A stretch of DNA of 64,000 nucleotides from the NCBI RefSeq assembly GCF_004337505.1, contig NZ_SJZI01000008.1:358767-422766 (forward strand). The letters are read 5' to 3'. Below are positions 6,973 to 15,899 of this stretch, piece after piece (position 1 is the stretch's first letter; the number at the start of each line of letters is the position of its first letter). The position numbers and the translations under genes are program-made. The stretch is from Flaviaestuariibacter flavus. Lineage in GTDB: Bacteria; Bacteroidota; Bacteroidia; Chitinophagales; Chitinophagaceae. The notes beneath the pieces are model-generated. The model saw only the letters and a program-made list of their open reading frames with translations. It had not been told where the DNA came from and did no database searches.

Positions 6973-8139
6973 ATGAAACTGTTCGACGTATACCCGCTCA
7001 ACGATATTACCATCAGCCGTGCCGAAGGCAGCTATGTATGGGACGATGCCGGCAACCGCTACCTCGATATGTACGGCGGCCATGCCGTGATCAGTATCGG
7101 CCATACGCACCCGCACTGGGTGGCCCGCATCGAGGAGCAGCTGCACCGCATCGCATTTTATTCCAACTCCGTGAAGATCCCCGTGCAGCAGGCGCTTGCC
7201 GACAAGCTGGGTGAAGTGAGCGGCCGCACGGCCTACCAGCTGTTTCTCTGCAACAGCGGCGCCGAAGCGAACGAGAACGCGCTGAAGCTCGCCTCCTTCC
7301 ATACCGGCCGCCGCAAAGTGGTTGCCTTCTCCAAGGCCTTTCACGGGCGCACCTCGCTGGCCGTAGCCGCCACCGACAACCCGGCCATCGTAGCGCCGGT
7401 GAACGAAACGGAGAACATTGTTTTTCTGCCTTATAACGACGAAGACGCCCTGCACGAGTGGTTCCGCAGCCATGGAACCGATACGGCCGCCGTCATCATC
7501 GAATCCATCCAGGGCGTTGGCGGCATCACCGTTGCCACCGATTCCTTCCTGCAGGCGATCCGCTCGCTTTGCACGGAGCATGGCGCCGTTTTCATTGCCG
7601 ATGAAGTGCAATGCGGCTACGGGCGCACCGGCCGCTTTTTCGCCGCCGACTGGGCCGGCGTTGCCGCCGACATCTACACCATGGCCAAAGGCATGGGCAA
7701 CGGCTTCCCGATCGGGGGCATTCTCATTGCCCCGCACATGGCGCCGAAGCACGGGATGCTCGGCACCACCTTCGGGGGCAACCACCTGGCCTGCGCGGCC
7801 GCGCTCGCCGTGCTGGAGGTGATCGAAAAGGAAGAACTGATGCAAAACGCCGCCACCAAGGGTAAAGCGCTGATGGAAGGACTGGCAACCATACCGCAAT
7901 TGGAGGGCATCCGCGGCAAGGGACTGATGATCGGCTTCGACCTGCCGGCATCGCTCAAGGCCCTGCGCGCGCACCTGCTCCACCACGAGCACATTTTTAC
8001 CGGCGAGGCCAAGCCCAACGTAGTACGCCTGCTGCCGGCGCTGAGCCTCGGTGCCCAAGAAACGGACACCTTCCTTGCAGCACTGCGCAAAGGCATCGCA
8101 GCCCTGGAAGCCGCTGCCACTACTTCCTCACCCGCATAA
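6973..8139 (+). CDS. argD: N-acylornithine aminotransferase
   Basis: 388 aa PLP-dependent class III aminotransferase. It converts N-acylglutamate semialdehyde and glutamate to N-acylornithine and 2-oxoglutarate. NSGAEANENALK (94-105) is the phosphate-binding signature, ADEVQCGYGRTG (209-220) holds the cofactor Asp210, and Lys239 in TMAKGMGNG forms the Schiff base. Family length and motifs are complete. Related enzymes act on ornithine or succinylornithine, so the family alone does not decide the acyl group; the operon places it in arginine synthesis. It ends 10 bp before the argF' start. Confidence 0.93.
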   Translation: MKLFDVYPLNDITISRAEGSYVWDDAGNRYLDMYGGHAVISIGHTHPHWVARIEEQLHRIAFYSNSVKIPVQQALADKLGEVSGRTAYQLFLCNSGAEANENALKLASFHTGRRKVVAFSKAFHGRTSLAVAATDNPAIVAPVNETENIVFLPYNDEDALHEWFRSHGTDTAAVIIESIQGVGGITVATDSFLQAIRSLCTEHGAVFIADEVQCGYGRTGRFFAADWAGVAADIYTMAKGMGNGFPIGGILIAPHMAPKHGMLGTTFGGNHLACAAALAVLEVIEKEELMQNAATKGKALMEGLATIPQLEGIRGKGLMIGFDLPASLKALRAHLLHHEHIFTGEAKPNVVRLLPALSLGAQETDTFLAALRKGIAALEAAATTSSPA

Positions 8140-8149
8140 AACCAACACC

Positions 8150-9109
8150 GTGAAGCAATTTCTTTCCGCGGCCGACGTCACCGATATACCCGCCCTCATC
8201 CGTTCCGCCCAGGATTACAAGGCCGAGCCCTACCGCCATGCCTCGCTCGGCAAAGGCGCCCGCATCGGTTGCCTGTTTCTGAACCCGAGCCTGCGCACAC
8301 GCCTCAGCACCCAGGTAGCGGCGCAGCAGCTGGGGATGGAAGCCATCATGTTCAACGTCGGTGCGGAAGGCTGGGCACTGGAATTTACCGACGGCGCCAT
8401 CATGAATGGCACCACGGTAGAACATGTAAAAGATGCCGCCCCGATCCTCGGCATGTACTTCGATATCCTTGCGATCCGCACCTTCCCTTCGCTGAAAGAC
8501 CGCGAAGAAGACTACAGCGAACGCTATATCACGCAGTTTGTAAAATATGCCGGCATCCCGGTGGTAAGCCTTGAGAGCGCCACGCTTCATCCCCTGCAAA
8601 GCCTCGCCGACCTGGTGACCATCACGGAGCACTTCCGCGAGCCGCGTCGCCCGAAAGTGGTGCTCACCTGGGCGCCCCACGTAAAAGCATTGCCCCAATG
8701 CGTATCCAATTCGTTCGCCCAATGGGTGAACGCCTGGGGCGCGGCCGATTTCGTCATCACCCACCCGGAAGGCTATGAGCTGAAGGAAGAATTCACGAAG
8801 GGTGCCACCATTACGCATGACCAGGATGCGGCCCTTCGCGATGCCGATTTTATCTATGTCAAGAACTGGAGCAGCTATGAACAATACGGTCAGCTGCTCT
8901 CAACCGATGAAAGCTGGATGCTGACGCTTGAGAAGCTCAAAGCCACCAACGATGCGCTGGTGATGCACTGCCTGCCGGTGCGGCGCAACGTGGAGCTGAG
9001 CGACGAAGTGCTCGACAGCCCGCACAGCATCGTTACCCAACAGGCCGGCAACCGCGTATGGGCGGCACAGGCCGTGCTTTCCGAAATCCTGCAAAACCGA
9101 AAAAAATGA
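8150..9109 (+). CDS. argF': N-acylornithine carbamoyltransferase (ArgF'), probably succinylornithine-specific
   Basis: 319 aa from the GTG at 8150, the only sensible start, because the next upstream ATG (8051) lies deep in argD. Carbamoyl-phosphate binding SLRTR is at 47-51, HPLQSLADL follows in the middle, and HCLPVRRN is near the C-terminus, all typical of the acylornithine branch. The residue after TT in GTTVEH (GTA, 8417-8419) is Val90. As I recall, the acetylornithine enzyme of Xanthomonas has Glu92 here, the succinylornithine enzyme of Bacteroides fragilis has Pro90, and changing that Glu to Pro, Val or Ser moves specificity towards succinylornithine. A succinyl substrate is therefore inferred. 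The stop overlaps argB as ATGA (9106-9109). Confidence 0.9.
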   Translation: MKQFLSAADVTDIPALIRSAQDYKAEPYRHASLGKGARIGCLFLNPSLRTRLSTQVAAQQLGMEAIMFNVGAEGWALEFTDGAIMNGTTVEHVKDAAPILGMYFDILAIRTFPSLKDREEDYSERYITQFVKYAGIPVVSLESATLHPLQSLADLVTITEHFREPRRPKVVLTWAPHVKALPQCVSNSFAQWVNAWGAADFVITHPEGYELKEEFTKGATITHDQDAALRDADFIYVKNWSSYEQYGQLLSTDESWMLTLEKLKATNDALVMHCLPVRRNVELSDEVLDSPHSIVTQQAGNRVWAAQAVLSEILQNRKK

Positions 9110-9888
9110 AGCGGGCTTATGTGATCAAGATCGGCGGCAACGTCATCGACGACGAGGCCGCCCTGGATACATTCCTGGAACAGTTTGCGGCGGTGGAAGG
9201 CGTTAAGGTGCTGGTGCATGGCGGCGGCAAGCTCGCCACCCGCATGGCCGAGGCCATGAATGTGCCGCAACAACTGGTAGACGGGCGCCGCATTACCGAT
9301 GCCGAAACCCTGCGCATCGTTACGATGGTATATGCCGGCTACATAAATAAAAACATCGTGGCCCGCCTGCAGGCCGCCGGCTGCCCCGCCATCGGGCTCA
9401 GCGGCGCCGACGGCGATGCGGTACGCGCGCACAAGCGCCGCTCGGCGCTGGACTATGGCTTTGTAGGCGACGTCGACGCCGTTAATGCATTTCTCCTGCA
9501 GCGCCTGCTGGAAGGCGGCGACGCGGTGGTGCTGGCCCCGATTACGCACGACGGGAAGGGCCAGCTGCTCAATACCAATGCCGACACCATCGCACAGGAA
9601 ACAGCCCGGGCCCTGGCCGCGGCTTACGAAGTGCACCTCCTCTATTCTTTTGAGAAACGCGGCGTACTGCGCGATGCGGCCGACAATGATTCAGCGATCC
9701 CGAGAATCACGCCCGCGGCTTACCTTGAGCTCAAAGAAAAAGGGATCGTCTCGGCCGGCATGATCCCGAAACTTGATAACGCCTTCGCAGCGCTCGCATC
9801 CGGTGTGTCTGAAGTGATTATCGGTAATGCCGGCGAACTGCCCCAACTGGTGGCCGGCACGGCCGGCACCCGCATTGTACATGACTGA
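9106..9888 (+). CDS. argB: N-acylglutamate kinase
   Basis: 260 aa amino-acid kinase. Phosphorylates N-acylglutamate, the second step of the pathway. KIGGN (8-12) and VHGGGKLAT are nucleotide and substrate loops, GLSGADGDAVRAHKR follows, and EVIIGNAGELPQL ends the fold. The start is taken at ATG 9106, which overlaps the argF' stop as ATGA; the open frame further upstream runs inside argF'. The end overlaps argE by 8 bp. In pathways with ArgF' the kinase is the usual arginine feedback point, but the short N-terminus here shows no helix extension of the arginine-sensitive hexameric type, so feedback is uncertain. Confidence 0.94.
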   Translation: MKRAYVIKIGGNVIDDEAALDTFLEQFAAVEGVKVLVHGGGKLATRMAEAMNVPQQLVDGRRITDAETLRIVTMVYAGYINKNIVARLQAAGCPAIGLSGADGDAVRAHKRRSALDYGFVGDVDAVNAFLLQRLLEGGDAVVLAPITHDGKGQLLNTNADTIAQETARALAAAYEVHLLYSFEKRGVLRDAADNDSAIPRITPAAYLELKEKGIVSAGMIPKLDNAFAALASGVSEVIIGNAGELPQLVAGTAGTRIVHD

Positions 9889-10951
9889 AAAAACGCACGA
9901 TACCATCTTCACGGAAGTGACTACACTGCTCCGGCAGCTGATCGCCACACCATCCTTCAGCCGCGAGGAAGACGCGACAGCAGCCCTGGTTGCCACCTTT
10001 TTGGAACAAAAAGGAATCCCGGCGGAACGCTACGGTAACAATATCATCGCGCGCTCGCCCGGCTTCCGCGCCGACCGCCCCACCTGGCTGCTCAACTCCC
10101 ACCACGACACGGTGAAACCCGCCCCCGGTTATACCCGCAACCCCTTTTCGCCCGACGTGGTGGATGATCACCTGTACGGTCTTGGCAGCAACGATGCCGG
10201 CGCCTCGCTGGTGGCGCTCCTGGGCGCCTTCCTGTATTTCTACGGGAAAGACCCGGGCTTTAACCTCGTTTTCGCAGCTACGGCAGAAGAAGAGATTTCC
10301 GGCGCAGGCGGCATCAGCTCGGTGCTTGCGCAGCTTGGTGCCATCGATGGCGCACTGGTGGGCGAGCCCACCGGCATGCAGCTGGCAGTGGCGGAGCGCG
10401 GACTTGTAGTGATCGATGCCCTGGCGAAAGGCCGGGCAGGACACGCTGCCCGCAACGAAGGCGAAAGCGCGATCCTGAATGCGATGGCAGACATCGCCCG
10501 CCTGCAGCAGGGCCTTTTCGACCGTGTGTCGCCGCTGCTCGGCCCGGTATCGGCAAAAGTGACGGTGATTGAAACAGACAACAAAGCGCACAACGTAGTG
10601 CCCGATACCTGCCGCTATGTAATTGATGTGCGTGTGAACGAACTGTATACCCTGGAAGAAGCCGTAGCCATCCTCCGGCATGAGCTGGGCGCGGAGCTTC
10701 GCCCGCGTAGCCTCCGCCTGCGCTCCAGCGTGATCGCCGATAGCCACCCGCTGGTGCGCGCGGGCAAAGCAATGGGCCGCAGCGCCTACGGCTCGCCGAC
10801 ACTTTCCGACAAAGCGCTCCTGCCGTTTCCCGCCCTGAAGATCGGCCCCGGCGACTCGGCCCGAAGCCACACGGCCGACGAATACATCCTCCTTTCCGAG
10901 ATCCGCGAGGCCATCACTTTATATATCGAACTTCTAAAGCAAAGCGTATGA
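9881..10951 (+). CDS. argE: N-acylcitrulline deacylase (ArgE, M20 family)
   Basis: 356 aa M20 metallohydrolase. In pathways with ArgF' it should remove the acyl group from N-acylcitrulline, releasing citrulline for ArgG. Metal ligands are visible as HHDTVKP (H74/H75, D76), SNDAG (D105), TAEEEISG (E136/E137) and a late His in SARSHTADE. It overlaps argB by 8 bp at the start and argH by 4 bp (ATGA) at the end. Members of this family also include acetylornithine and succinyl-diaminopimelate deacylases; the operon decides the call. Activity on N-succinyl substrates would parallel the ArgF' prediction. Confidence 0.9.
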   Translation: MTEKTHDTIFTEVTTLLRQLIATPSFSREEDATAALVATFLEQKGIPAERYGNNIIARSPGFRADRPTWLLNSHHDTVKPAPGYTRNPFSPDVVDDHLYGLGSNDAGASLVALLGAFLYFYGKDPGFNLVFAATAEEEISGAGGISSVLAQLGAIDGALVGEPTGMQLAVAERGLVVIDALAKGRAGHAARNEGESAILNAMADIARLQQGLFDRVSPLLGPVSAKVTVIETDNKAHNVVPDTCRYVIDVRVNELYTLEEAVAILRHELGAELRPRSLRLRSSVIADSHPLVRAGKAMGRSAYGSPTLSDKALLPFPALKIGPGDSARSHTADEYILLSEIREAITLYIELLKQSV

Positions 10952-12252
10952 AGCTCTGGCAAAAAGACAATACCGAAACATCCGCCATCATCGAAGCCTT
11001 TACCGTTGGCCGCGATACGGAATTCGACCTGCTCCTGGCACCTTACGATGTACAGGGCTCCATTGCGCACGTAACGATGCTGGGCGAGGTTGGACTGATG
11101 ACCCGCGAAGAGGCCGTGCAGGCCGTGGATGCGCTGAAGGAAATAGCGGCGGAGATCGGGGCCGGCACCTTCCGCATCGAAGAAGGCGTTGAAGATGTGC
11201 ACTCGCAGGTGGAACTGCTGCTGACACGCCGCATCGGCGATATCGGCAAGAAAATTCACAGCGGCCGCAGCCGCAACGACCAGGTGGCGGTCGACATCAA
11301 GTTGTTCCTGCGCGCGCAGCTGCGCACCCTTCGCGACGAGGTGGAAGGACTCTTCTCGCTCCTGCAAAAGCAAAGTGAGCGCTACCGCGCGGTGCTGCTC
11401 CCGGGATATACCCACCTGCAGCTGGCTATGCCTTCCTCCTTCGGCATGTGGCTCGGGGCTTATGCCGAAAGCCTGGTAGATGATCTTACCCTGCTGGCGG
11501 CTGCGTATGAAGTTACCAACAAGAATCCGCTGGGAAGCGGCGCCGGCTACGGTTCCTCGCTCCCGCTCAACCGCACGCGCACTACCGAGCTGCTGCACTT
11601 TGGCGCGCTGCACTACAACTCGGTTTATGCGCAGATGAGCCGCGGCAAGACGGAAAAGTTCGTGGCAACCGGTATGGCCGCGATCGCTTCCACGCTTGCC
11701 CGGTTTTCGATGGACTGCTGCCTCTACCTGAACCAGAACTTTTCCTTTATCTCCTTCCCCCCGGGCCTTACCACGGGCAGCAGTATTATGCCCCATAAAA
11801 AAAACCCCGATGTTTTCGAGCTGATCCGAGGTAAGTGCAACCGCCTGCAGGGACTTCCCAATGAGCTGACGCTGCTGCTCACGAATTTGCCATCCGGCTA
11901 CCACCGCGAACTGCAACTCACCAAGGAGATCCTTTTCCCGGCTTTCGGCGAACTGACGGATTGCCTGCGCCTGTGCCGCCTCATGCTGGAGCAGCTCCAG
12001 GTACGCCCCGACATCCTGCGCGAAGACCTGTATAAATACGTATTCAGCGTGGAAGCCGTTAATGAGCTGGTGAACCAGGGCATCCCCTTCCGCGAAGCCT
12101 ACCGCCAGGTTGGCAACGACATCGAGCAAGGTGTATTTGAATGGGATGCTGCCAGGCCACTGCACCATGTGCACGAGGGCAGTATCGGGAATCTTGCTAC
12201 CGGGCAAATACGCGCCGCCTTTGAGAAAGTGGCAGCGCGCTTCGACGCCTAA
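10948..12252 (+). CDS. argH: Argininosuccinate lyase
   Basis: 434 aa. Splits argininosuccinate to arginine and fumarate, the final step. The fumarase-superfamily signature GSSIMPHKKNPD is at about residues 277-288, with SGRSRNDQVAVD near residue 110 as substrate loop. Length is a little below the usual 460 but the fold is complete. It starts on an ATGA overlap with argE and is the last gene of the operon. Its stop overlaps the stop of the convergent GNAT gene by 3 bp, leaving no room for a spacer terminator; read-through from either side is possible. Confidence 0.95.
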   Translation: MKLWQKDNTETSAIIEAFTVGRDTEFDLLLAPYDVQGSIAHVTMLGEVGLMTREEAVQAVDALKEIAAEIGAGTFRIEEGVEDVHSQVELLLTRRIGDIGKKIHSGRSRNDQVAVDIKLFLRAQLRTLRDEVEGLFSLLQKQSERYRAVLLPGYTHLQLAMPSSFGMWLGAYAESLVDDLTLLAAAYEVTNKNPLGSGAGYGSSLPLNRTRTTELLHFGALHYNSVYAQMSRGKTEKFVATGMAAIASTLARFSMDCCLYLNQNFSFISFPPGLTTGSSIMPHKKNPDVFELIRGKCNRLQGLPNELTLLLTNLPSGYHRELQLTKEILFPAFGELTDCLRLCRLMLEQLQVRPDILREDLYKYVFSVEAVNELVNQGIPFREAYRQVGNDIEQGVFEWDAARPLHHVHEGSIGNLATGQIRAAFEKVAARFDA

Positions 12253-12704
12253 AGTGCCTTTGCCAGGACCAGGTTTTCGTAGCAGTTGACTTCCATCCGG
12301 AAGGGCACCGTTCCGAGAGCCCGGTAGCCCTGGCGCTCGTAAAATGCGACTGCTCTCGGGTTGCGGCTCCAAACCTCCAGCCATAGCTGCGGGTCGCCAT
12401 CGGCCGCGGCAAGTGCCTCCACGCACCGAAGCAGGGCATACCCAACGCCCTGGCCGCAAAAACGCTCCAGCACGTAAAGCTTGCTCGACTCCGTACCGGA
12501 GAGCCGGTTCAGCGGACAGCGCGCAGGACGCACTATTTCGGCAGCCCCGATGAGGTTCTCCCGAAAGGTTGCAACAGTGAGCACGGCGGCAGCGATCAGG
12601 AAATTGATGCGCTCAACGGAAAAGCGCGTGCTCATGAAGTTGGCAAACTCAGGGCTCACACCTTCGAGGCCATAGGTATCGATATACACGTGCTGGAGCA
12701 ACAC
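12249..12704 (-). CDS. GNAT family N-acetyltransferase, N-terminus missing or frameshifted
   Basis: 151 aa from a GTG at 12704. C-terminal GNAT features are clear: SSKLYVLERFCGQGVGYALL is the acetyl-CoA loop (R/QxxGxG/A form), and SRNPRAVAFYERQGYRALG is motif B. It starts about 18 residues too late: families of this kind begin with a strand (IRxAxxxDAxxL) before the visible VYIDTYG. In another frame just upstream I read AGDALGFLC, which would fit that missing piece, so a one-base frameshift near 12705 is possible. The gene lies past the terminator of the T9SS operon and overlaps the argH stop. Target unknown. Confidence 0.65.
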   Translation of the reverse strand: MLLQHVYIDTYGLEGVSPEFANFMSTRFSVERINFLIAAAVLTVATFRENLIGAAEIVRPARCPLNRLSGTESSKLYVLERFCGQGVGYALLRCVEALAAADGDPQLWLEVWSRNPRAVAFYERQGYRALGTVPFRMEVNCYENLVLAKAL

Positions 12705-12760
12705 AGAAAGCCGAGTGCATCGCCTGCCGGATCTGGCAATCCCGGTTCAGAAGCAAAATG

Positions 12761-12787
12761 AAAAAAGCAGGCCGGGGCCTGCTTTCT
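12761..12787 (-). terminator. Terminator of the T9SS surface operon
   Basis: AAGCAGGC (12765-12772), loop CGGG, GCCTGCTT (12777-12784) form an 8-bp GC-rich stem (9 bp if the loop shrinks to two bases). Its A-run (12761-12766) becomes a T-run on the minus strand. It lies about 25 bp after the last gene of the leftward operon. Confidence 0.85.
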
Positions 12788-12809
12788 AAGTTATTCCAAT
12801 CGCGGATGC

Positions 12810-13826
12810 TTACCAAAGATTGCGGGGACAACTGTCGCCATAGCGGTTGCCGATGAGGAAACCGATCATGATCTCGTGGGTTCCCTTCGTGTACGAACGC
12901 AGGCCCGAGGTGGTGTAATCGTACGAATATCCTACGTTGAAGGTGTTGGATACATTCAGTCCGATCATCCCGGCAAACCCGTCTTCCTTCCGGAAGGAGC
13001 CACCGATCCAGGCCCTGTCTTGGTACATCAGCTTCAGGTTGAGGTCTACCTGCATCGGCAGCGGGCTGATATACTTTACCAGCACCGAAGGCATCAGGTT
13101 GAAGTCTTCGCCAACACCGAGGCGATAGCCTCCGACAACGAAAATGTGGGGGACGGTTTTGTTGCCCTGCGTCGCGATCGCGCCGTTGGAAAACGAATAC
13201 TGGGCGGGCACGATCTGCTGCGCCGAAAGACCTACGAAAAAGTCGGAGGAGTACAGGTAAAGACCAGCACTGATATCCGGCTTCAGCTTCTGAAATGCCG
13301 TGTTGCCGGAGACGGCCGGATCAATGCTTCCCGAACCGAAATCGAGCTTGCTCTGGTCGAGCTGGAGGCGGGAAACGCCAAGCCCGAAGCCGCCGGAGAG
13401 GCTCATGCGGGGTGTGAGGCCCAGGTGATAGGCATAGGTAAAGGACGCGGTTACCGTGCTGATGGGACCGGTTTTGTCGTTGATCAGTTGAAAACCGATG
13501 CCATGGTGCGGGATGGCCGCTCCATATTCTTCCCAATAGCTTTTGCCGCGTGTGTTTTCGCCTTTCATGCCGTAAGAGGTAGCCGTTGTACGGTAATCCT
13601 GCTTACCCAGGGGCGCATGAATGGTGAAATACGTAGTGGCGGGGGCATCGTTAATACCCACCCACTGCTGGCGGTGACTCAGTTTAAGATCCGTATAGTT
13701 CTCAATACCGGTGATGGCCGGGTTGATAATATACTGGTTGAGCACGTATTGGGTATAATGGGGCTTCTGCTGCGCCTGTCCGGCGAAGGCCATTAGCATC
13801 AGAAGCCCCGTTATTGTAGTTTTCAT
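12810..13826 (-). CDS. PorP/SprF family T9SS outer-membrane protein (copy 1)
   Basis: 338 aa. A signal peptide (MKTTITGLLMLMAFAGQA) is followed by the family hallmark HYTQYVLNQYIINPAITG and a series of aromatic, glycine-rich strands ending FLIGNRYGD, as in beta-barrels of the PorP/SprF group. SprF is needed for export or surface attachment of SprB-like type B cargo in Flavobacterium; copies normally sit beside their cargo, as here. It is the last gene of the operon, 31 bp after the OmpA gene. It is clearly related to, but different from, the second copy at 15900-16910, so the two may serve different cargo. Confidence 0.92.
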   Translation of the reverse strand: MKTTITGLLMLMAFAGQAQQKPHYTQYVLNQYIINPAITGIENYTDLKLSHRQQWVGINDAPATTYFTIHAPLGKQDYRTTATSYGMKGENTRGKSYWEEYGAAIPHHGIGFQLINDKTGPISTVTASFTYAYHLGLTPRMSLSGGFGLGVSRLQLDQSKLDFGSGSIDPAVSGNTAFQKLKPDISAGLYLYSSDFFVGLSAQQIVPAQYSFSNGAIATQGNKTVPHIFVVGGYRLGVGEDFNLMPSVLVKYISPLPMQVDLNLKLMYQDRAWIGGSFRKEDGFAGMIGLNVSNTFNVGYSYDYTTSGLRSYTKGTHEIMIGFLIGNRYGDSCPRNLW

Positions 13827-13857
13827 TTGGTGTTTTCGTTAAAGATGAACAGAACGA

Positions 13858-15843
13858 TTATTTGATCACCTTGAATTCCGTTCTTCTGTTCTTCTCGCGG
13901 CCGGCCGGGTTATCAGAGCCATCCTCATTCTTATTCGGCTCAATCGGCATTGTTTCGCCGTAGCCTTTCACGGTGAGGCGGTCTTTGCTGATGCCTTTGC
14001 TTACCAGGTAATTGACTACCGATTGTGCGCGTTTTTCCGAAAGTATCTGGTTGGCCTTATCCGAGCCGATGGCATCGGTGTGAGCACCGATCTCTGCGTG
14101 GATCGAAGGATTCTCGCTCATCAGCTTCACCAGCTTGTCCAGTTCGGGGAAGGACTCTTCTTTCAGGTTCCACTTGGCGAATTCGTAGAAGATGTTGTTC
14201 ACCACTACCGGCTCGTCGTACTTAATGGCAACGAGGCAAAGCTCGGGGCTGGTGGTCGATTCGGCGTCGAGGTCGGCGGGGGTGCCGATCTGAACATTGC
14301 CGGTATAGTATTCCTTGACCGTAGCGACGGCTTTCACCGGCTGGAAGTCTTCCATCGTAAATACATAGCGGCCGTTGGCGTCGGTCGTGAGTGTGGCTAC
14401 CGTGCGGTTGTTGACGGTATCAAGGATCGTAACGGAGGCGCCGGCGAGCGGGGTCTTGTTGTCGCAGGAAAGCACGGTACCGCTGATCTGCTTGAGCGCG
14501 CGCTTCTTCTGCAGCGAGAACAACTCGAGGCAGCAGGCCGAGGCCCGGTCAGTGCTCAGCAGAACATCCTCAAGGATGTTACGGGCACCACCCTTGCTTG
14601 CGAAATAGATATCGTCTTTTACGGAGTTAACAGGGTAGCCGAAGTTCACCGGCTCCGACCAGTTGCCCGGCGTTCCCTTGCTCCAGAACAGGTCGTACTC
14701 ACCCATACCTACACGGCCATTGGAGGAAAATACCAGCGTGCCGGTAGCAGCGTGGTAATACGGGGCCTGCTCATCGAAGGACGTATTCACCGTCGGCCCC
14801 AGGTTGGTGATATTGCTCACCGCGCCGTCGGCACCGAGGTCGGCAATATAAAGGTCAAAGCCACCGAGACCGCCCGTGCGGTTAGAAGAGAAAAGGATCT
14901 GGCGGCCACCCGGCATCACGAAGGGCTGCTGCGTGCTGGCACCTTCCTGGTTGAGGGAAGCAACCGACTGCGGTGCAGACCAGCTGCCGTCGTTGCTCTT
15001 GCGGGTAAGGAACACGTTAGCCGAACGTACCTTGTTGGCGATCGTCCAACGCGTGAGGAAAAACGTGTTGCCATCAGGGGTAACAGCGGCTACGCCCTGG
15101 TGCATGTTGTCCTGGGGCACGGCCACCTGCGCTACATTGCTCACAGCGCCACCACCCATGCTGGCGGTATAAATACGGTTCAGGTAGGTTTTGTTGGCGT
15201 CACCGGTCACAGGACGGGTGGACGTAAACAGCACCGTGTTGTTGTCCATGAATACGGGCGCATAGTTGGCACCGGTATCGTTGAGTCCGGCGGGCGCCTT
15301 CTGCAGGTTATACATGGCCAGGTCGGAGCGCTTCAGCTGCTGCTGGATGAACTGCAGGTTCTTGATTTCTCGTTCCGCCGCGGTACGGTACTGGTCGTTG
15401 TTGCTATAGCCGGCCAGGAACGTGGTGAAAGCGGCCTGGGCTTCTTCGTAACGCTCCAGGGCGCGCAGTGTGGTGGCGTGGTAGTAGGCTGCCAGCGGGA
15501 ATTGCTGCTGCTGGTTCATCGCCTCCTTGTAAAAGGGCTCGGCTTTCGCATAGTAGTTGAGCATGCGGTAGCTCTCGGCGGTATTGTACACCGCTTCTTC
15601 GCGCGTGCTGGTGCGTCCCGAAGTGCCGCCCTTCTTCACGGCCGCCTGCACCACATAAGGGTTGTAGCCTGCCGAGCCGCCCTTGGTGTTGCGGGCAAGG
15701 AATTTTTCGTAATACTGGGCAGCCGAATAATAATCACCCTTGCGGTAGTAATCGTCAGCAGCTTTGAGGTAATCCTGGGTGAACTGTGCCTGTGCGGCGC
15801 CGAAGCTAAGGGCGGCTACACCGGCTATCAATACTTTTCTCAT
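13858..15843 (-). CDS. PorE-like OmpA family protein (TPR, PD40, CRD, OmpA)
   Basis: 661 aa from ATG 15843 (signal peptide MRKVLIAGVAALSFGAAQA); the frame is open 24 codons further but those overlap the upstream porP end. Order of domains: TPR-like helices (about 25-190, DYLKAADDYYRKGDYYSAAQ), PD40 beta-propeller blades (about 200-460, such as LFSSNRTGGLGGFDLYIA), a carboxypeptidase regulatory-like domain (about 470-555, KQISGTVLSCDNKTPLAGAS), and a C-terminal OmpA peptidoglycan-binding domain (GAHTDAIGSDKANQILSEKR). This is the architecture of PorE, the T9SS protein that binds peptidoglycan. Probably it anchors the two PorP-like proteins or their cargo. It is specific to this operon rather than the core T9SS, which is not in the window. 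Confidence 0.88.
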   Translation of the reverse strand: MRKVLIAGVAALSFGAAQAQFTQDYLKAADDYYRKGDYYSAAQYYEKFLARNTKGGSAGYNPYVVQAAVKKGGTSGRTSTREEAVYNTAESYRMLNYYAKAEPFYKEAMNQQQQFPLAAYYHATTLRALERYEEAQAAFTTFLAGYSNNDQYRTAAEREIKNLQFIQQQLKRSDLAMYNLQKAPAGLNDTGANYAPVFMDNNTVLFTSTRPVTGDANKTYLNRIYTASMGGGAVSNVAQVAVPQDNMHQGVAAVTPDGNTFFLTRWTIANKVRSANVFLTRKSNDGSWSAPQSVASLNQEGASTQQPFVMPGGRQILFSSNRTGGLGGFDLYIADLGADGAVSNITNLGPTVNTSFDEQAPYYHAATGTLVFSSNGRVGMGEYDLFWSKGTPGNWSEPVNFGYPVNSVKDDIYFASKGGARNILEDVLLSTDRASACCLELFSLQKKRALKQISGTVLSCDNKTPLAGASVTILDTVNNRTVATLTTDANGRYVFTMEDFQPVKAVATVKEYYTGNVQIGTPADLDAESTTSPELCLVAIKYDEPVVVNNIFYEFAKWNLKEESFPELDKLVKLMSENPSIHAEIGAHTDAIGSDKANQILSEKRAQSVVNYLVSKGISKDRLTVKGYGETMPIEPNKNEDGSDNPAGREKNRRTEFKVIK

Positions 15844-15899
15844 TTCGATCTTGTTTTGGAAGGATGCGATTGCTCGCGATTCGTTGGCGGTTATCGGGA

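Noticed and set aside
10786..12459. Minus-strand open frame of 557 codons opposite argH
   Set aside because: Antisense to a certain enzyme gene; no domain and biased composition.
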